A stretch of DNA of 6,024 nt from Caldisericota bacterium. Its GTDB lineage: Bacteria; Caldisericota; Caldisericia; Cryosericales; Cryosericaceae. The notes below the pieces were generated by a model. That model did no database searches. It had not been told where the DNA came from and saw only the letters and a program-made list of their open reading frames with translations. The first letter of the stretch is position 1; the number at the start of each line of letters is the position of its first letter. A program made the translations under genes and the position numbers. Positions 5,183 to 6,024 of the stretch are shown in pieces. The stretch is taken from NCBI GenBank assembly GCA_026390195.1, contig JAPLGK010000228.1, positions 1 to 6,024 of the forward strand, written 5' to 3'.

Positions 5183-6024
5183 TCAGTCCTGTGACTCCCT
5201 TCTCCTCAGCTGAGGGAACAGGATAACTTCACGGATAGACTCCACGCCGAGCAGAAGCATGACGAGCCTGTCGATACCGATGCCCAGTCCACCCGCAGGC
5301 GGCATACCGTACTGCAGGGCACGCACGTAGTCGAAATCCATGGATTGGCTTTCGTCATCGCCCCTGGCTTTCGCGGCAGCCTGCTGTGTAAACCTTTCTT
5401 CCTGGTCCGTAGGGTCGTTGAGTTCGGTGAAGGCATTGGCAAGCTCCATCCCGCCGGCAAAAAGCTCGAAGCGCTGAACTCTCTGCTGCTGTTCCGCCAT
5501 GCGCTTGGCAAGCGGAGAGATTTCCACGGGATAGTCACGCACGAACGTCGGGTCGATGAAGTTGGGCTTAACCATCTTGTCGAACACCTCGTTGACGACG
5601 TTGGCATATTCGAACGACTTGTCCATGTGAATGCCGAATTCTGCGATCTTGCGACGCGCCAGCCCATCATCGCGCAGCTCTTCCAAGCCGACGCCCGCAT
5701 ACTTCTGCATGGCCTCGTCAAACGTAGTCCGTGCAAATGGCCGGGTGAAGTTGATCAACCGCTCGCCCATATGTACGTGCGACATACCCGTGACCTTCTC
5801 GACCAGGTCAAGGATGAGGTTCTCGGTGAGGCTCATCATACCGTCAAGGTCTGAATAGGCTTCGTACAGTTCCATCATCGTGAACTCTGGGTTGTGAACC
5901 GTGTCGATGCCCTCGTTTCTGAAACTCCGGTTGATCTCGAAGACTTTCTCGAAACCGCCGACCAGAAGCCTCTTCAGGTACAGTTCCGGAGCAATGCGCA
6001 GGAATAGATCCTGATCAAGTGCAT
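5183..6024 (-). CDS. lysS: Lysyl-tRNA synthetase, class II (N-terminus outside window)
   Basis: Charges tRNA-Lys with lysine. The frame is open to the window edge (first full codon at 6022), giving the C-terminal 279 residues, a little over half of a usual LysRS of about 500. The anticodon-binding OB fold and motif 1 lie outside. In fragment numbering, motif 2 spans FEINRSFRNEG (28-38) and continues as IDTVHNPEFTMMELYEAYSD (39-58), the LysS pattern. DYPVEISPLAKR is at 163-174, ELANAFTELNDP at 193-204, YGMPPAGG at 238-245 and motif 3 GLGIGIDRLVMLLLGVESIR at 245-264, ending FPQLRRRE. The ATG at 5878 is internal to motif 2 and is not the start. All key class II residues in view are present. It heads the minus-strand block in this window, 28 bases before radA; whether it starts the operon cannot be seen. 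Confidence 0.96.
   Translation of the reverse strand, partial: ALDQDLFLRIAPELYLKRLLVGGFEKVFEINRSFRNEGIDTVHNPEFTMMELYEAYSDLDGMMSLTENLILDLVEKVTGMSHVHMGERLINFTRPFARTTFDEAMQKYAGVGLEELRDDGLARRKIAEFGIHMDKSFEYANVVNEVFDKMVKPNFIDPTFVRDYPVEISPLAKRMAEQQQRVQRFELFAGGMELANAFTELNDPTDQEERFTQQAAAKARGDDESQSMDFDYVRALQYGMPPAGGLGIGIDRLVMLLLGVESIREVILFPQLRRRESQD

Noticed and set aside
5204..5215. Perfect 12-base palindrome CCTCAGCTGAGG, considered as a terminator or operator
   Set aside because: It is inside the lysS coding sequence near its end, is not followed by a T run on the minus strand, and is explained by the codons for the C-terminus.
5345..5854. Plus-strand open frame of 169 codons
   Set aside because: Antisense to well-conserved lysS codons; no ribosome binding site or domain recognised.
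1..6024. Mobile elements, CRISPR arrays, tRNAs, defence genes
   Set aside because: No terminal inverted repeats, transposase motifs, repeat-spacer patterns or tRNA-like cloverleaves were seen; the window is filled by housekeeping genes.

Overview
The window holds seven genes in two convergent blocks with almost no spare DNA. It is moderately GC-rich bacterial DNA and nearly all of it is core housekeeping; there are no mobile elements, CRISPR arrays or tRNAs. The plus-strand block (about 1-2553) reads: the 3' end of a Ycf45/SpoIIIAA-like AAA ATPase with a C-terminal R3H nucleic-acid-binding domain, then tmk (thymidylate kinase), then a membrane-anchored protein with four PEGA repeats, then a separately promoted long-form signal recognition particle (SRP) RNA gene. 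The minus-strand block (6024 down to 2564) reads: lysS (lysyl-tRNA synthetase, N-terminus outside the window), radA/sms (recombination ATPase), and a fused ispDF (isoprenoid precursor synthesis, MEP pathway). The blocks meet tail to tail, with only about 10 bases between the SRP RNA and the ispDF stop codon.

The most informative part is the stretch from 2243 to 2563, which has no protein gene. It contains a strong sigma70-type promoter (TTGACG, 17-base spacer, TATACT) followed by an RNA of about 270 nt. That RNA has a recognisable Alu-like 5' domain, a long paired central stem, the conserved GGTCCGGAAGGAAGC core of domain IV, and matching 5' and 3' ends (CCGTAC with GTACGG). This is the Bacillus-like long SRP RNA, not the short 4.5S form of E. 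coli.

Organism: an SRP RNA with an Alu domain, together with an R3H ATPase next to tmk (an arrangement I recall from Chloroflexi and Thermus relatives), suggests a non-proteobacterial, possibly uncultured lineage. IspD-IspF fusions are scattered among phyla and do not settle it, so I do not assign a phylum. Tight spacing, stop/start overlaps (TGATG at R3H/tmk; GTGA at radA/ispDF) and well-placed ribosome binding sites indicate two operons: R3H ATPase-tmk-PEGA and lysS-radA-ispDF.

I see no clearly new biological system. The points worth a second look are the long SRP RNA and its convergent, antisense-prone junction with ispDF, active-site substitutions in the IspF domain, a PEGA protein in the slot after tmk, and smaller motif departures in thymidylate kinase and RadA.
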